Shown: in pieces, positions 11,207 through 20,665 of the stretch
Layout of the letters: every line of letters starts with the position of its first letter
How positions within the stretch are numbered: the stretch's first letter is position 1
Assembly: GCA_947471745.1 (NCBI GenBank)
Contig: CANJKZ010000410.1
Coordinates: 536,001-600,000 of the forward strand
Length of the DNA: 64,000 nucleotides
Reading direction: 5' to 3'
DNA from: Closterium sp. Naga37s-1
Lineage: Eukaryota > Streptophyta > Zygnematophyceae > Desmidiales > Closteriaceae
The notes under the pieces: generated by a model
Database searches by the model: none
The model's input: only the letters and a program-made list of their open reading frames with translations
What the model was told of the DNA's origin: nothing
Made by a program: the position numbers and the translations under genes

Positions 11207-11339
11207 TGTCAAACTTATATCTGCTATGGTCTATTTAGGCTGTAGTGGGGTAGCTCTTAGAGGGTACAACACTTATGTGTTTTACATTTGTACCCATCTC
11301 ATTTCTAGTTCATTCATTCTTTCGTCTATCATTCTCACA
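11207..11339 (+). repeat. 3' LTR of element A
   Basis: Matches the 5' LTR over 133 bp except for one base. The sequence that follows (ACCCCCACAAC) does not repeat the 5-mer left of the 5' LTR. Confidence 0.92.
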
Positions 11340-11737
11340 ACCCCCACAACAAATCTGAACCCGGTCCATGTTCCCATATTGCCAGTGGCGTGCCGTCGAA
11401 TAGTCTTACGTTGATCTCAAGTAAGCATTGTGCAGTTGCTGTTTCAGTCTTCGTATCATGGCGGCATTGATTAATTTGTAACTGGTTCCCCTGTCCACAA
11501 ATATCTTAAACTAAGTCCGAGTGAACTTTCCCGCTAAGCAGTATAGGACTGTTTACCACTGTACCCTCCTTGCTCAGCCGAATGTGATTGATTGCATGAA
11601 TTGGTATTGTCATTCAGTGAAAGTCGGTCGGGTTGGGTGAACGGCGCGACTTGTTAGGAGAGGGCCCGTCTGCTACTGATTTCCAGCATTTCCCTTATGC
11701 TTAGTTTGTTTCTACTGCTCGGCTCCCTCCTACCCCT
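11340..11737. other. No recognisable feature
   Basis: About 400 bases between element A and a decayed gypsy gag. No coding pattern, LTR ends or repeat could be supported here. It may be the rest of the same decayed gypsy element. Confidence 0.4.
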
Positions 11738-12559
11738 TAGCTTCTGGTCATTCGTTTTTGCAATGCCCTGGCCGATATCACGAGAAGCAATGCTCTTTGA
11801 ATGGTGCGGCAGTGGCATTTGCGGCAATGGCGTGTATTGTGTGTGCTCGTTTGTCCCACGAGCCCGGTGTCCACAGTTTTTGTAGGACCCCGTTGTTGTT
11901 CAGCAAAGAAAATCAAGCATTTCCGCCATGGAAAGGATTTCGTCGAAGTCCATGACGCTGCGTAGCAGGATTTCTTGCGCAATTTTATTGTTTAACCCTC
12001 CAATGTAGTGAACAATGCACTCATCTTCGTGCATGTATCCCACCTTCTCGCACAATGCCTGAAATTCAATAGTGTATTCTATTGCAGAACCGAGCTGGTG
12101 CAAAGTGCGCAGCTTCTGATGGGTGGAGATTGATGCCGCAATCGGCTCAAATCTCACTGGCAAACCCGCACACCATATGTCGTACGAATGATACTGGGCA
12201 ACCTCCACGAAATATGTTAGTGTCCAGAGCCCGAATGGTCCCTCCCCTTGCGGTAGCGACTCCTAGTTGCTTGGCTTCATGACGATGGTGCGCCACCAAT
12301 CCATGGCGGATCCTCATAGGAAGGAGACGCCGTATCTGATTTTTGCCACATACGACGATGCGTTGTTGGCGTTGAAGAAAATGTTCATGGTGAAGATCCA
12401 CGCCTGAACTGCAGGACCACCTTGTTGATTCGGGTCAAAGCATGGCGGACGCTGCAGCTTGAGTGGCATCGATAAGGGAAGTAATGGCACATCATTCCAC
12501 ATCATGATGTGGACACGCCATTTTGTATCTGCCGCATTAAGCGCTTCTAGGTGTGTCAT
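11738..12559 (-). pseudogene. Ty3/gypsy gag relic
   Basis: Minus-strand pieces in more than one frame read as a retrotransposon gag. PPCFDPNQQGGPAVQAWIF and FFNANN (about 12350-12440) is the N-terminal gag signature, an MDWWR-like block lies near 12290, and LHQLGSAIEYTIEFQALCE through YIGGLNNKIAQEIL (11905-12120) is the central gag domain. A degraded zinc-knuckle-like CF...RPGHCKNE remnant is near 11770. Several stops and frame changes separate the pieces. No RT or integrase is attached. Confidence 0.72.
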
Positions 12560-12565
12560 CCCTGT

Positions 12566-13082
12566 TATAGTCGCAGTAGGCTTGAATGTGCCTAAAACGA
12601 AAGACAGAGTGCACAGTCGGATTTCTGCACAGTGGCTTCAAACGTTGATAGCGTTCTGTTCAAAGATTCAAATGACTTGCTAAAAAATGGATCTGATGCG
12701 TCTTGATATCGCCTACAATAGGCAATTTACATTGCACAATTTCATCAAGTATTGATGACGGAACGTCGGTTTGAACGAACAGCACTATGGCAGCCACTAT
12801 AGTCTTAGAACACAAATTAGGAAGAGTTACGAGTTGGGAATGACTCCCAGTCTCTACAAACCTCAACAGCCAAGGTACATTGATGTGGAACAGTACCACA
12901 CTGTCCCCAACCACGAAGGGTCTCGAAACTACCCTCCACAAGGGCCTACACCAGGAGAAGTGTTACACTACACAAAGTAATATAACTATTCTCACTATCT
13001 TGAAGTTTACCCTTTTGGAGAGTGTCGAAATCACTTGAATCTTGAAACCATGGCTTTGGTTCTTCAAGATAAATTCTTGATG
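12566..13082 (-). repeat. About 500-bp dispersed repeat, copy 1
   Basis: This block is recognisably the same as 36878-37406 and 39183-39711. Shared landmarks are TATAGTC at one end, GGCTTGAATGTGCCTAAAAC, CACTATAGTCTTAGAACACAA, a CGAGACCCTTCGTGG-containing segment on the minus strand, and TTCTTGATG at the other end. Copy 1 has many substitutions and small indels against the other two, so it is older. It abuts a copia gag here and is joined to an LTR-like segment in the other two, so it may be its own mobile unit or part of a long LTR. No protein is supported. Confidence 0.65.
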
Positions 13083-13384
13083 GAATCATCCAGCTCCACC
13101 AAATCCTTGATGTGCTGGAACATGTTGTTGTTGACCGATTGTAGGATGAGTTCGTACAGCACCGCGCTCTTCTCACTGCACCGATCACGGGCATCGCCTT
13201 CCTCCGGCATCTTCTCTTCACCCATCGCAAGTTTCAGCAGCTTGTAGCGCTTAAATGCACTCCGCATCCGCCCGCTCCATTCCTCACAGTTGGAGCCATC
13301 CAATGCCTCGATCTTGGATGGTGGCGGCTCATTTCTCTTCTCAGCTGCATTTCCACTCCCTTGACTCATTTTCTCTTCTTCCAA
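13064..13384 (-). pseudogene. Copia family C gag N-terminus
   Basis: The first 106 codons of a copia gag, beginning MEEEKMSQGS. KIEALDGSNCEEWSGRM resembles the L-x-G-x-N-Y-x-x-W start of plant copia gags (UBN2/DUF4219 type). It stops after ELDDSIKNLS, where sequence shared with the dispersed repeat begins. A canonical primer site lies 210 bases upstream on the same strand, which supports the start. Zinc knuckle, protease and pol are absent. Confidence 0.7.
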
Positions 13385-13591
13385 TCTCGAGTTTCAGCTC
13401 CCCCCTTTGCTGGTCACAATGTAGATCCACGAAATCTTCACAAGTGTCGGTGCCAACCAAATTTCGGCCGAGTTTCCCCTTAGCAGAAGTCACATCCAAC
13501 CTCTAGAACTCCACTTAGGCACGCCCACAGGCCATGGTGGGTCTAGGAGGGTCTTCACACTTCAGTAGAATTCTCACAACGTCCTCAATCA

Positions 13592-13603
13592 GCTCTGATA
13601 CCA
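13592..13603 (-). promoter_or_regulatory. Primer binding site of copia C
   Basis: On the minus strand this reads TGGTATCAGAGC, the exact canonical copia site complementary to initiator-Met tRNA. It follows CTATAACAAG, so the 5' LTR would end at about 13606. The gag start is at 13384. Confidence 0.8.
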
Positions 13604-13606
13604 CTT

Positions 13607-14339
13607 GTTATAGACTAAGGACGGAGTCTATGACGATTGGGGGCCGAAATATCTCAAAATCGTTGGACTATATTTCTAGACAGAATTCTCAACTTCACAA
13701 GAAGCGTTGTCGACAAAAAATGCACCGCAATAATTCTCTCAAACTCGAGTATGTTTTAGCCCTTGACCGTGGCTAACTTTCACACTTTAAATCGTATCAA
13801 ACGATGGAGTATAACTCGAGTTGTGAATTTCGGCGCACTAGGGGGTGTGCTGGCATAGAAACTTAACTCAATCACAAATGGTCTCACAAGATCCACACAA
13901 GATAGTTAGAGTAGCAAGAACCAGGTAGAACGGGATGAGGAGTACGAGAGGGAAGGTCCCTAGGGAGTCCCCAACTAAGGAAACCGCATACAACACAATT
14001 CTCCTCTCTATAGGCACCCCAACTTTGACATTTGTCACTTTCCCAACCCATGCCATCCACCTCACCCAACTTGGCCACACTTGCCAACCTGGTTTGGCTT
14101 CTCCCAACCACTTGGCATCATCTACAGTGATGGGGACGAACTTCCCAACCCCAAATAGTCTATACCCCATATGGAGTCACTCCACAAATTTCCATAGTCG
14201 CCGCACCACAACCATAATCGTGAACGATCATAACTTCTTGTTCTTGCTCCGATCGCGGCGATTCTCGGTTCGTCGGGAAGCTCTCGAGTAGAGGAGTCAC
14301 TTCAGATATCTGCTCAAGCCAAATGACATTCATACAGAC
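13607..14339. other. Probable 5' LTR of copia C plus unassigned sequence
   Basis: By position, this stretch should include the minus-strand 5' LTR of copia C. No second LTR copy is present in the window, so its outer end cannot be fixed. No coding pattern is convincing. Confidence 0.35.
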
Positions 14340-15474
14340 TCAGAAAATCCAAACCACACCAAACACAGATTCTTGCACACACCACGCATGCAACGCACGA
14401 ACATATGATGAGAGGCAGACAAACATGAATGCAAACGATAGCATCACATAACACGACGATCCTTCGTCCTTGCTAGCCGCAACCGAGCTCTTGAAAGCTT
14501 CGAACTCTGCCTTGATCCGAGCATTTTCCTCCTTGAGTTTCGCGTTCGCCATCGCCATCTGCATTTCACGTCCTTTCGACTTCCCAAGATCCTCCCTGAG
14601 CACATTGACGATGAGGTACATCTTCTGCATCTTTTCCTCGGCGGTCGTGCGAAAGATAGCATCCTGCAGAAACAAACACGTCAGAACTCTGCTAAGACAG
14701 ATAACTCTCTCTACCACGAAAAGCATACACTTACTGCATTGGCAGTGGTTTGGCTGGTCTTCCGAAGATTCTCGCCCTCGAAGTGCATGCTAGCGACCAA
14801 GTACGCCCACTTTTGGAACAATGGGTGGTTGCACAAGGGGCTCATCTGCACATATCGATGCCGCTCGCAATTGCACCGCGGGGTTCTCACGCCGTGCTGA
14901 TGGCAGAACACCCACATCATAGCCAGATCCTCTGCAACAACGAGGCGTCCGATGGCCCCGAGGGTCTCGAGGAACCTCACCCCCGCATAGTGCCTCTTCA
15001 GCGCGTTGGTCTGCGCGGCGTTCCATGCATGGACCTGAGGAGACGAGTATGTAGGGGAATTGCGACGGTTCATAATTGCGCAGAAATGTTCATATACGAA
15101 CGCGCAGACTCTATACTGGCACGTACTTTCTTCAAATCCTCCTCGACCCTGGGGAAGATGTGTTTCCTCATGAGCTTCAGCAGTTGCCACCACTCATCCT
15201 TATCTTTATCGTCATGACGCGGAAGCTTAGCGCGGGCTCTGCCAATGTAGTAGTCTCCACGATCCCCGCTGAATCCTGCCTGCAGAAAAACCGGCTTCAA
15301 CAGAATGCCCTTCACATAAGACCTCCGCATCTTCCCCTGCTGCCATCCGCCCAGACTGCCATCCCCTGGAAACGACGACGAGTACCAAGATGTCCAGATA
15401 GTCGTCGAGGTGTGAGGTGCTCGGCGTCATGCGGACAAAGAGGTTTGCAAGGCGAATCTTTCGAATGCTGCACC
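14340..15474 (-). CDS. Unrecognised intron-containing gene, 5' end cut by element I
   Basis: Three minus-strand coding blocks join in phase 0 across two small GT-AG introns. The first block runs from about 15330 (or an acceptor near 15289) to 15127, rich in charged residues (DDKDKDEWWQLLKLMRKH). The second is 15034-14735 (VHAWNAAQTNALKRHYAGV, then cysteine- and histidine-rich CHQHGVRTPRCNCERH). The third starts at 14663 with a coiled-coil-like stretch (EEKMQKMYLIVNVLRED, then AKLKEENARIKAEFEAF). Introns are 15035-15126 (GTACGT...CAG) and 14664-14734 (GTAAGT...CAG). Upstream exons are lost at the LTR at 15475 and the 3' end is uncertain. I do not recognise the family; host gene and transposon accessory protein both fit. 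Confidence 0.55.
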
Positions 15475-15607
15475 TATCAAACTTATGTATAGCTTACATT
15501 GTGTAGGCTGTAGTGGGGTATAGCCCATAAGGGGTACAACCCAATTAGGGTTGGTAATTGTACCCAACTGTTTCATAGTTCATCCATTCTCGTTCATTAT
15601 TCTGACA
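15475..15607 (+). repeat. 5' LTR of element I
   Basis: 133 bp, starting TATCAAAC (the expected TG is TA) and ending ATTCTGACA. It shares the TAGGCTGTAGTGGGGTA block and overall layout with the LTRs of A and H. No matching 3' LTR is in the window. Confidence 0.8.
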
Positions 15608-15619
15608 TGGTTTCAGAGC
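15608..15619 (+). promoter_or_regulatory. Primer binding site of element I
   Basis: TGGTTTCAGAGC abuts the LTR. It differs from the canonical initiator-Met site at one base. Confidence 0.75.
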
Positions 15620-15654
15620 AGGTCCTCCGCTAGGACCGTTTTTTCATCATGGGC

Positions 15655-17144
15655 CCACACAGCGCTACCCCGCTAGCAGCCCTCTGCAGCCCTCGTGCTG
15701 CCCCTACTTCCTGTCGCGACCCGTAGGCCCCTAGGCCCCGACCCGTCGCCACCCCTAGCCCGGCCCGTTGCCCCTAGGTCCGTCGCCCCTTGGCGTCACC
15801 CGTCGCCCCTAGCACGGCCCCCCGTCGCCCGTCGCCCCTAGCATGGCCCCCCGTCGCCCGTCGCCCGTCGCGACCCCCCGTAGGCCCGTCGCCCGTCGCG
15901 ACCCGTCGCCCCTAGCCTAGGCCCAGGCCCCGCGGCCCTTCGCCCGTCGCCACTAGCCTAGGCCCCTCGGCCCCACGGCCCCTCGCGACCCGTCGCCCCT
16001 AGCCTAGGCCCAGGCCCTCCGGACCGTCGCCCCGTCGCCCCTAGCCTAGCCCCCTCGGCCCCACGGACCCTCGTGACCCGTCGCCCCTAGACTAGGCCCT
16101 GCGGCCCCCCCGTCGCCCACGACCCGTCGCCCCGCGGCCCTCGTCGCCCTAGGCCCCGTCGCCCCGCGGCCCCTCTCGTCGCCCTAGGCCCCTTGGCCCC
16201 TCGGCCCCACGGCCCCTCGCGACCCGTCGCCCCTAGCCCAGGCCCAGGCCCCGCGGCCCGTCGCCCCGTCGCCCCTAGCCTAGGCCCCTCGGCCCCACGG
16301 CCCCTCGCAACCCGTCGCCCCTAGCCTAGGCCCCGCGGCCCCCCCGTCGCCCACGACCCGTCGCCCCTAGCCTAGGCCCCACGGCCCCCCGTCGCCCACG
16401 ACCCGTCGGCCCGCGGCCCCCGTCGCCTTAGGCCCCGTTGCCCCGCGGCCCCTCTCGTCGCCCTAGGCCCCCGGCCCCTCGGCCCCCGGCCCCTTTGCTC
16501 CTGGCCCCGCGGCCCGGTCGCCTTAGGCCCACGGCCCCTTGGCCCCTTCTAACTTGGCCCCGCGGCCCGACGCCCCTAGGCCCCCGGCCCCTCGGCCCCT
16601 TCTCTCCTGGCCCCGCGGCCCGACGCCCCTAGGCCCCCGGCCCCTCGGCCCCTTCTCTCCTGGCCCCGCGGCCCGACACCCCTAGGCCCCCAGCCCCTCG
16701 GCCCCCTGCCCCTTTGTTCCTGGCCCTGAGGCCCCGTCGCCCTAGGCCCCCGGCCCCTTCTTACTTGGCCCCGCGGCCCGACGCCCCTAGGCCCCCGGCC
16801 CCTCGGCCCCTTCTCTCCTGGCCCCGCGGCCCGACGCCCCTAGGCCCCCGGCCCCTCGGCCCCTTCTTACTTGACCGGCCCGACGCCCCTAGGCCCCCGG
16901 CCCCTCGGCCCCTTCTCTCCTGGCCCCGCGGCCCGACGCCCCTAGGCCCCCGGCCCCTCGGCCCCTCCTCTCCTGGCCCTGCGGCCTGACGCCCCTAGAC
17001 CTCTGGCCCCTCGGCCCCTCTGCTGCTACTACTACTGCAACTACTACTGCTACTGCTGCTACTGCTGCTCCTACTGCTGCTACTGCTACTACTGCTACTG
17101 CTGCTGCTACTGCTACTAGTGCTGCTCCTGCGTGCTGCGCCACT
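15655..17144 (+). repeat. GC-rich tandem-repeat leader of element I
   Basis: About 1.5 kb of CGTCGCCCCTAG, CCTAGGCCCC and GGCCCCTCGG units, turning into GGCCCGACGCCCCTAG units after 16550 and into a CTG/CTA trinucleotide tract just before the gag ATG. It is equivalent in position to the leaders of A, H and E but has its own repeat motif. Confidence 0.8.
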
Positions 17145-20100
17145 ATGGCTTTGCTTCGAGTTCTCGCGTTCGATCATGAGGGCAGACCGGTTCAGTTTGA
17201 CACGTGGCTCGACGACCTGCAACTGTACCTACTGAGCGATTCTAAGGATAGTGTGTTGCTGTTTGACCTCGCGTCAGGTGCCACTACCGCCCCTCCTGCC
17301 ACAGCTGACAGTGCGACTCGTTCACAGTGGCTTACTCGAGATGCTGCTGCCCGCTTAGCCATTCGCAACCACCTGCCGTTAGCCAAATGCGCTCACTTCG
17401 GACAGCACAGGACACCAGAGGCCCTGCACGACGCTGTAGTCGCTCGCTACTCCTCGCCTGCCACTGCTGCGCTAGGCCGACTGCTAATGCCCTAACTGCT
17501 CCCCGAGCTGTCAGCTTTTGCCACAGTATAGGACTTGGTTTCCCACCTGCGCACTAGCGACGCTTGCTATCGCGCTACCGTCCCTGCTGAGTTCCTTGAC
17601 AGGAACCAGCCCCGGATGTTCATCACCCTCTACTTCATAGTCACTCGCCTCCCTGACTCTCTTCGCTCTGTCAGGGACCACTTTCTCTCCCTTGACCCCA
17701 CCTCCCTCACTGTTGACCTCCTCGAGCAGCATCTCCTCGCAGCAAAGACTAGTGCAGTTACACTAGGTGCTGCTCGTGGCACTCCGCGCCCGCCCTTCTT
17801 TGAGGGGTGCTCCCCCTCCCCCCTTGCCCCCTCCTACGCCTCTGCTGCTGCAGCAGACGTCTCTGTTGCTGAGGACGTCGGGGATGCTTCTGCTAGTGCG
17901 AAGCACCACAGCAGCAAGGGCAAGGGTGGCAGGGGTGGTGGAGGTGGCAGCGGTGGTGGTGGAGGTGGCAGCGGTGGTGGTGGAGGTGGCAGCGGGAGTG
18001 GTGGTGGGGGCAGCAGTGGAGGTGGTGGAGGCAGTGGAGGTGGTGGCGGCGGTGGGACTGGTGGCGGCGGTGGAGGCAGCGGTGGGAGTGGCGGCAGTGG
18101 CGGCGGTGGGACTAGTGGCGGTAGGACTGGACCTCGGCGTGGTGGCCCTGGCGGTGGCCAGCAGTAGCAGCAGCAGCGTCGGAGCGAGGCCCAGTCGCCC
18201 CAGCAGCTCCGTGAGTGGTTGTTTCAGCGCGGGACGTCTGGGGGTAGTGATAGCTGCCCGTATGTCATTCGCACGAGTGTCCGTGCTGGTCAGACATGCA
18301 GGAAGCTTCACACTCAGCACCGCTGCTTCTCCCGCCTCGACTACACCTGGCGTGCTGAGTTTGGTGACGAGGTGGAGCGCCCTCGGTGGGCAGATTTGCT
18401 TAGGTCTGGAGTTGCTATCTTTGACCTAGACTATGATGCTATTCTTTCAGCTATGTATGCTTTGTCTGCTAGTGCTGAGGGTGACTGTTACTGGTGTGTG
18501 CCACCTGACCCAGGAATAGCGGCTGCTGCTCTAGGTGCTAGTGAGTCTAGTACTCTCCCTGGTTTTGCGCCTGCTCAGGCCTTGCACACCTTCACGTTGG
18601 ACTCAGGCGCCTCGCGCTGTTTCTTTCGTGACAGCACCACCCTCACTCCTCTCCCTGCACCTGTCCCGGTCAGACTGGCTGACCCCTCCAAGGGCCCGGT
18701 CGTGGCCCGTTCCTCCACTGTCCTCCCCTGTTCGGGGGTTCCGTCCGGCTCACTTTCAGGTCTTCACCTCCCCTCGTTCTCTACGAACTTGGTGAGTACC
18801 GCTGCCCTCCAGGATGCGATGGTCACTACCATCACTCCTGGGGGTCAGCGTATGTCGATCTGCACGTGCACATGGATGGGGCGTCACCTGGCCATGTTCA
18901 CTCGTCGGCCAGGGTCGAGTCTGTACACACTGGCCACCGACCCTCCTCTGGTAGCTGCGTCTGCTCAGGTGTCCGCGTCAGGTCAGGTAGCCGCCTCTTG
19001 CTCGTGTCGCCTCCTGTCGCACCAGACTCTTCTGTGGCACCACCGCCTGGGTCACCCCTCCGTGCCACGCCTTCATGGCATGCACTCCCGTCTTCTTGTC
19101 TTTGGTCTACCCATGTCTTTGCCTCCCCTCCCGCCCTTGCCTGCCCCGCCCTGCCTTCCTTGCGTTGAGGAGCGGCAGCGCGCCGCTCCTCACTCCTCCT
19201 CGTTTCCCTCGACGACTTCTCCCCTGCAGACTCTCCACATGGACGTGTGGGGCCCAGCCCGCGTCAGTGGACAGGGCCGCGAGTGCTACTTTCTGCTGGT
19301 AGTTGACGACTACACGCGTTACACCACGGTCTTCGCGCAGCAAGGGTGAAGTCGTTGATGTCTTGATCCCTTGGATCCGCACGGTTTGTCTCCATCTCCG
19401 CGAGCGGTTCCGCCAGGACCTTCCTGTCGTGCGTCAGCACTCTGACATAGGTGGTGAGTTCTCCTCCGACCTCTTGCAGGACTTTTGTCATGGGGAGGGC
19501 ATTCTCCAGTCGTTCACGCTTCCGAACTCCCCTCAGCAAAATGGGATTGCTGAGCGCCGCATTGGCTTAGTCATGGAGGTCACTCGTACCTCCATGATCC
19601 ATGCGACTGCTCCCTATTTTCTGTGGCCGTTTGCGGTCCGGTACGCTGCGTATCAGCTCACCCTCTGGCCTCGTGTCTCCTTGCCGGAGACCTCACCCAC
19701 ACTGCGTTGGACGGGGGAGGTTGGTGATGCGTCGGTGTTTCGGGTCTGGGGTTCTCGTGCCTTTGTTTGCGATACGTCCGCGGACAAGCTCTCCGCTCGT
19801 GCTATCCCCTGCGTCTTCCTTGGCTTTGTCCCTGACGCGCCTAGCTGGCAGTTTTACCACCCCACCTCGCGCCGTGTCCTCCCTTCTTAGGACGTCACGT
19901 TTGACAAGTCGGTTCCCTTTTACCGTCTCTTCCCCTACCGCTCTGCCCCTCCCCCGCCCCCGCCGCTCTTCCTTGCTCCCGGTCCCCCTCTGGCAGACCT
20001 CCTCCCGCCCCAGGGTCCTGCTCCCTCAGGTGTGTCTCAGGTAGACCCTCTCTCTGGTACTGCGCCTGTCGAGGTAGCTGTCGGCTCAGGTGCTGCTCGA

Positions 20101-20665
20101 GGTGCTGCTTGTGGAGGTGCTGCATCTGGGGGTGTGGAGCCGGGGGGTGCGGAGTCTGAGGGTGCTGGGTCTGGGGGTGCTGAGCCTGGGGGTGAGGAGC
20201 CTAGGGGTGCTGAGCCGGCGGGTGTGGAGCCTGGGGTTGCTGAGCCTGAGGGTGTTGAGCCTGGGGGTGCTGAGTCGGAGGGTTCGGAGTCTGGGAGTGC
20301 TGAGCCTCGGGGTGTTGCTTCGTCTGGACGTCCTGCTGGTGCTTCGCTGCGACTGTCTCCGCAGCAGCTGCGTGAGTGGCTTGTTCGGCGCGCACTCCTT
20401 TGGAGTGGAGCTACTGGAGCTGGAGGCGCTGGAGACGCTGGAGCTGGAGGTGCTGGAGTTACTGCTGGAGCTGTTGGTATTGGAGGTTCTGCGGCTGCTG
20501 GTCCTGGAGGTGCTCGTACCAGGGGTGCTGGAGCTGCCGGGACTGGTGGTGTTGGGGGCGCTGGAGCTGGAGACCCTACGGAGCCCGGAGCTGCGGGATC
20601 TGGAGGCTCTTGCGCTGGTGGCGCTGGCACTGGAGGCGTTGGAGCTGGAGTTGGAGGCAATCTCG
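17145..20665 (+). pseudogene. Element I gag-protease-integrase-linker, broken
   Basis: Starts ATGGCTTTGC after a CTG/CTA tract and encodes the same gag type as A (LDDLQLYLL). Breaks include a stop at about 17493, a TAG near 17531, CAG to TAG at 18165-18167 after the poly-glycine tract, a frameshift near 19340 inside integrase and a TAG near 19888. The zinc-knuckle-like element keeps the C-X13-C-X3-H-X4-C spacing. Protease is TFTLDSGASRCFF. Integrase has LLWHHRLGHPS, HSDIGGEFSS and QQNGIAERRIG. The Gly-Ala pentapeptide linker runs into the palindrome centre near 20665. RT and RNase H are absent. Confidence 0.85.

Larger units (their letters stand above)
3620..11339 (+). mobile_element. Element A: nearly complete short-LTR Ty1/copia retrotransposon
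   Basis: A 7.7-kb element with 133-bp LTRs (3620-3752 and 11207-11339) that start TGTCAAAC and end CTCACA. By eye they differ at one base (ACTGGGG against AGTGGGG), so the insertion looks young or recently homogenised. A tRNA primer site follows the left LTR and a purine-rich tract precedes the right one. Domain order gag-protease-integrase-RT-RNase H marks Ty1/copia. The flanking 5-mers differ (CTCCT left, ACCCC right), so there is no target-site duplication; the left flank is family B gag and the right flank is unrelated. The reading frame is broken, so the copy cannot be autonomous as read. Confidence 0.9.

Noticed and set aside
12566..13082. tRNA-derived SINE with polymerase III boxes in the 500-bp repeat
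   Set aside because: A B-box-like GTTTCGAGACC is present on the minus strand, but no convincing A box at proper spacing and no poly-A or simple-repeat tail.
13868..14170. Hundred-codon minus-strand frame near copia C
   Set aside because: Hydrophobic, low-complexity translation without a family match, located where the copia C LTR should be.
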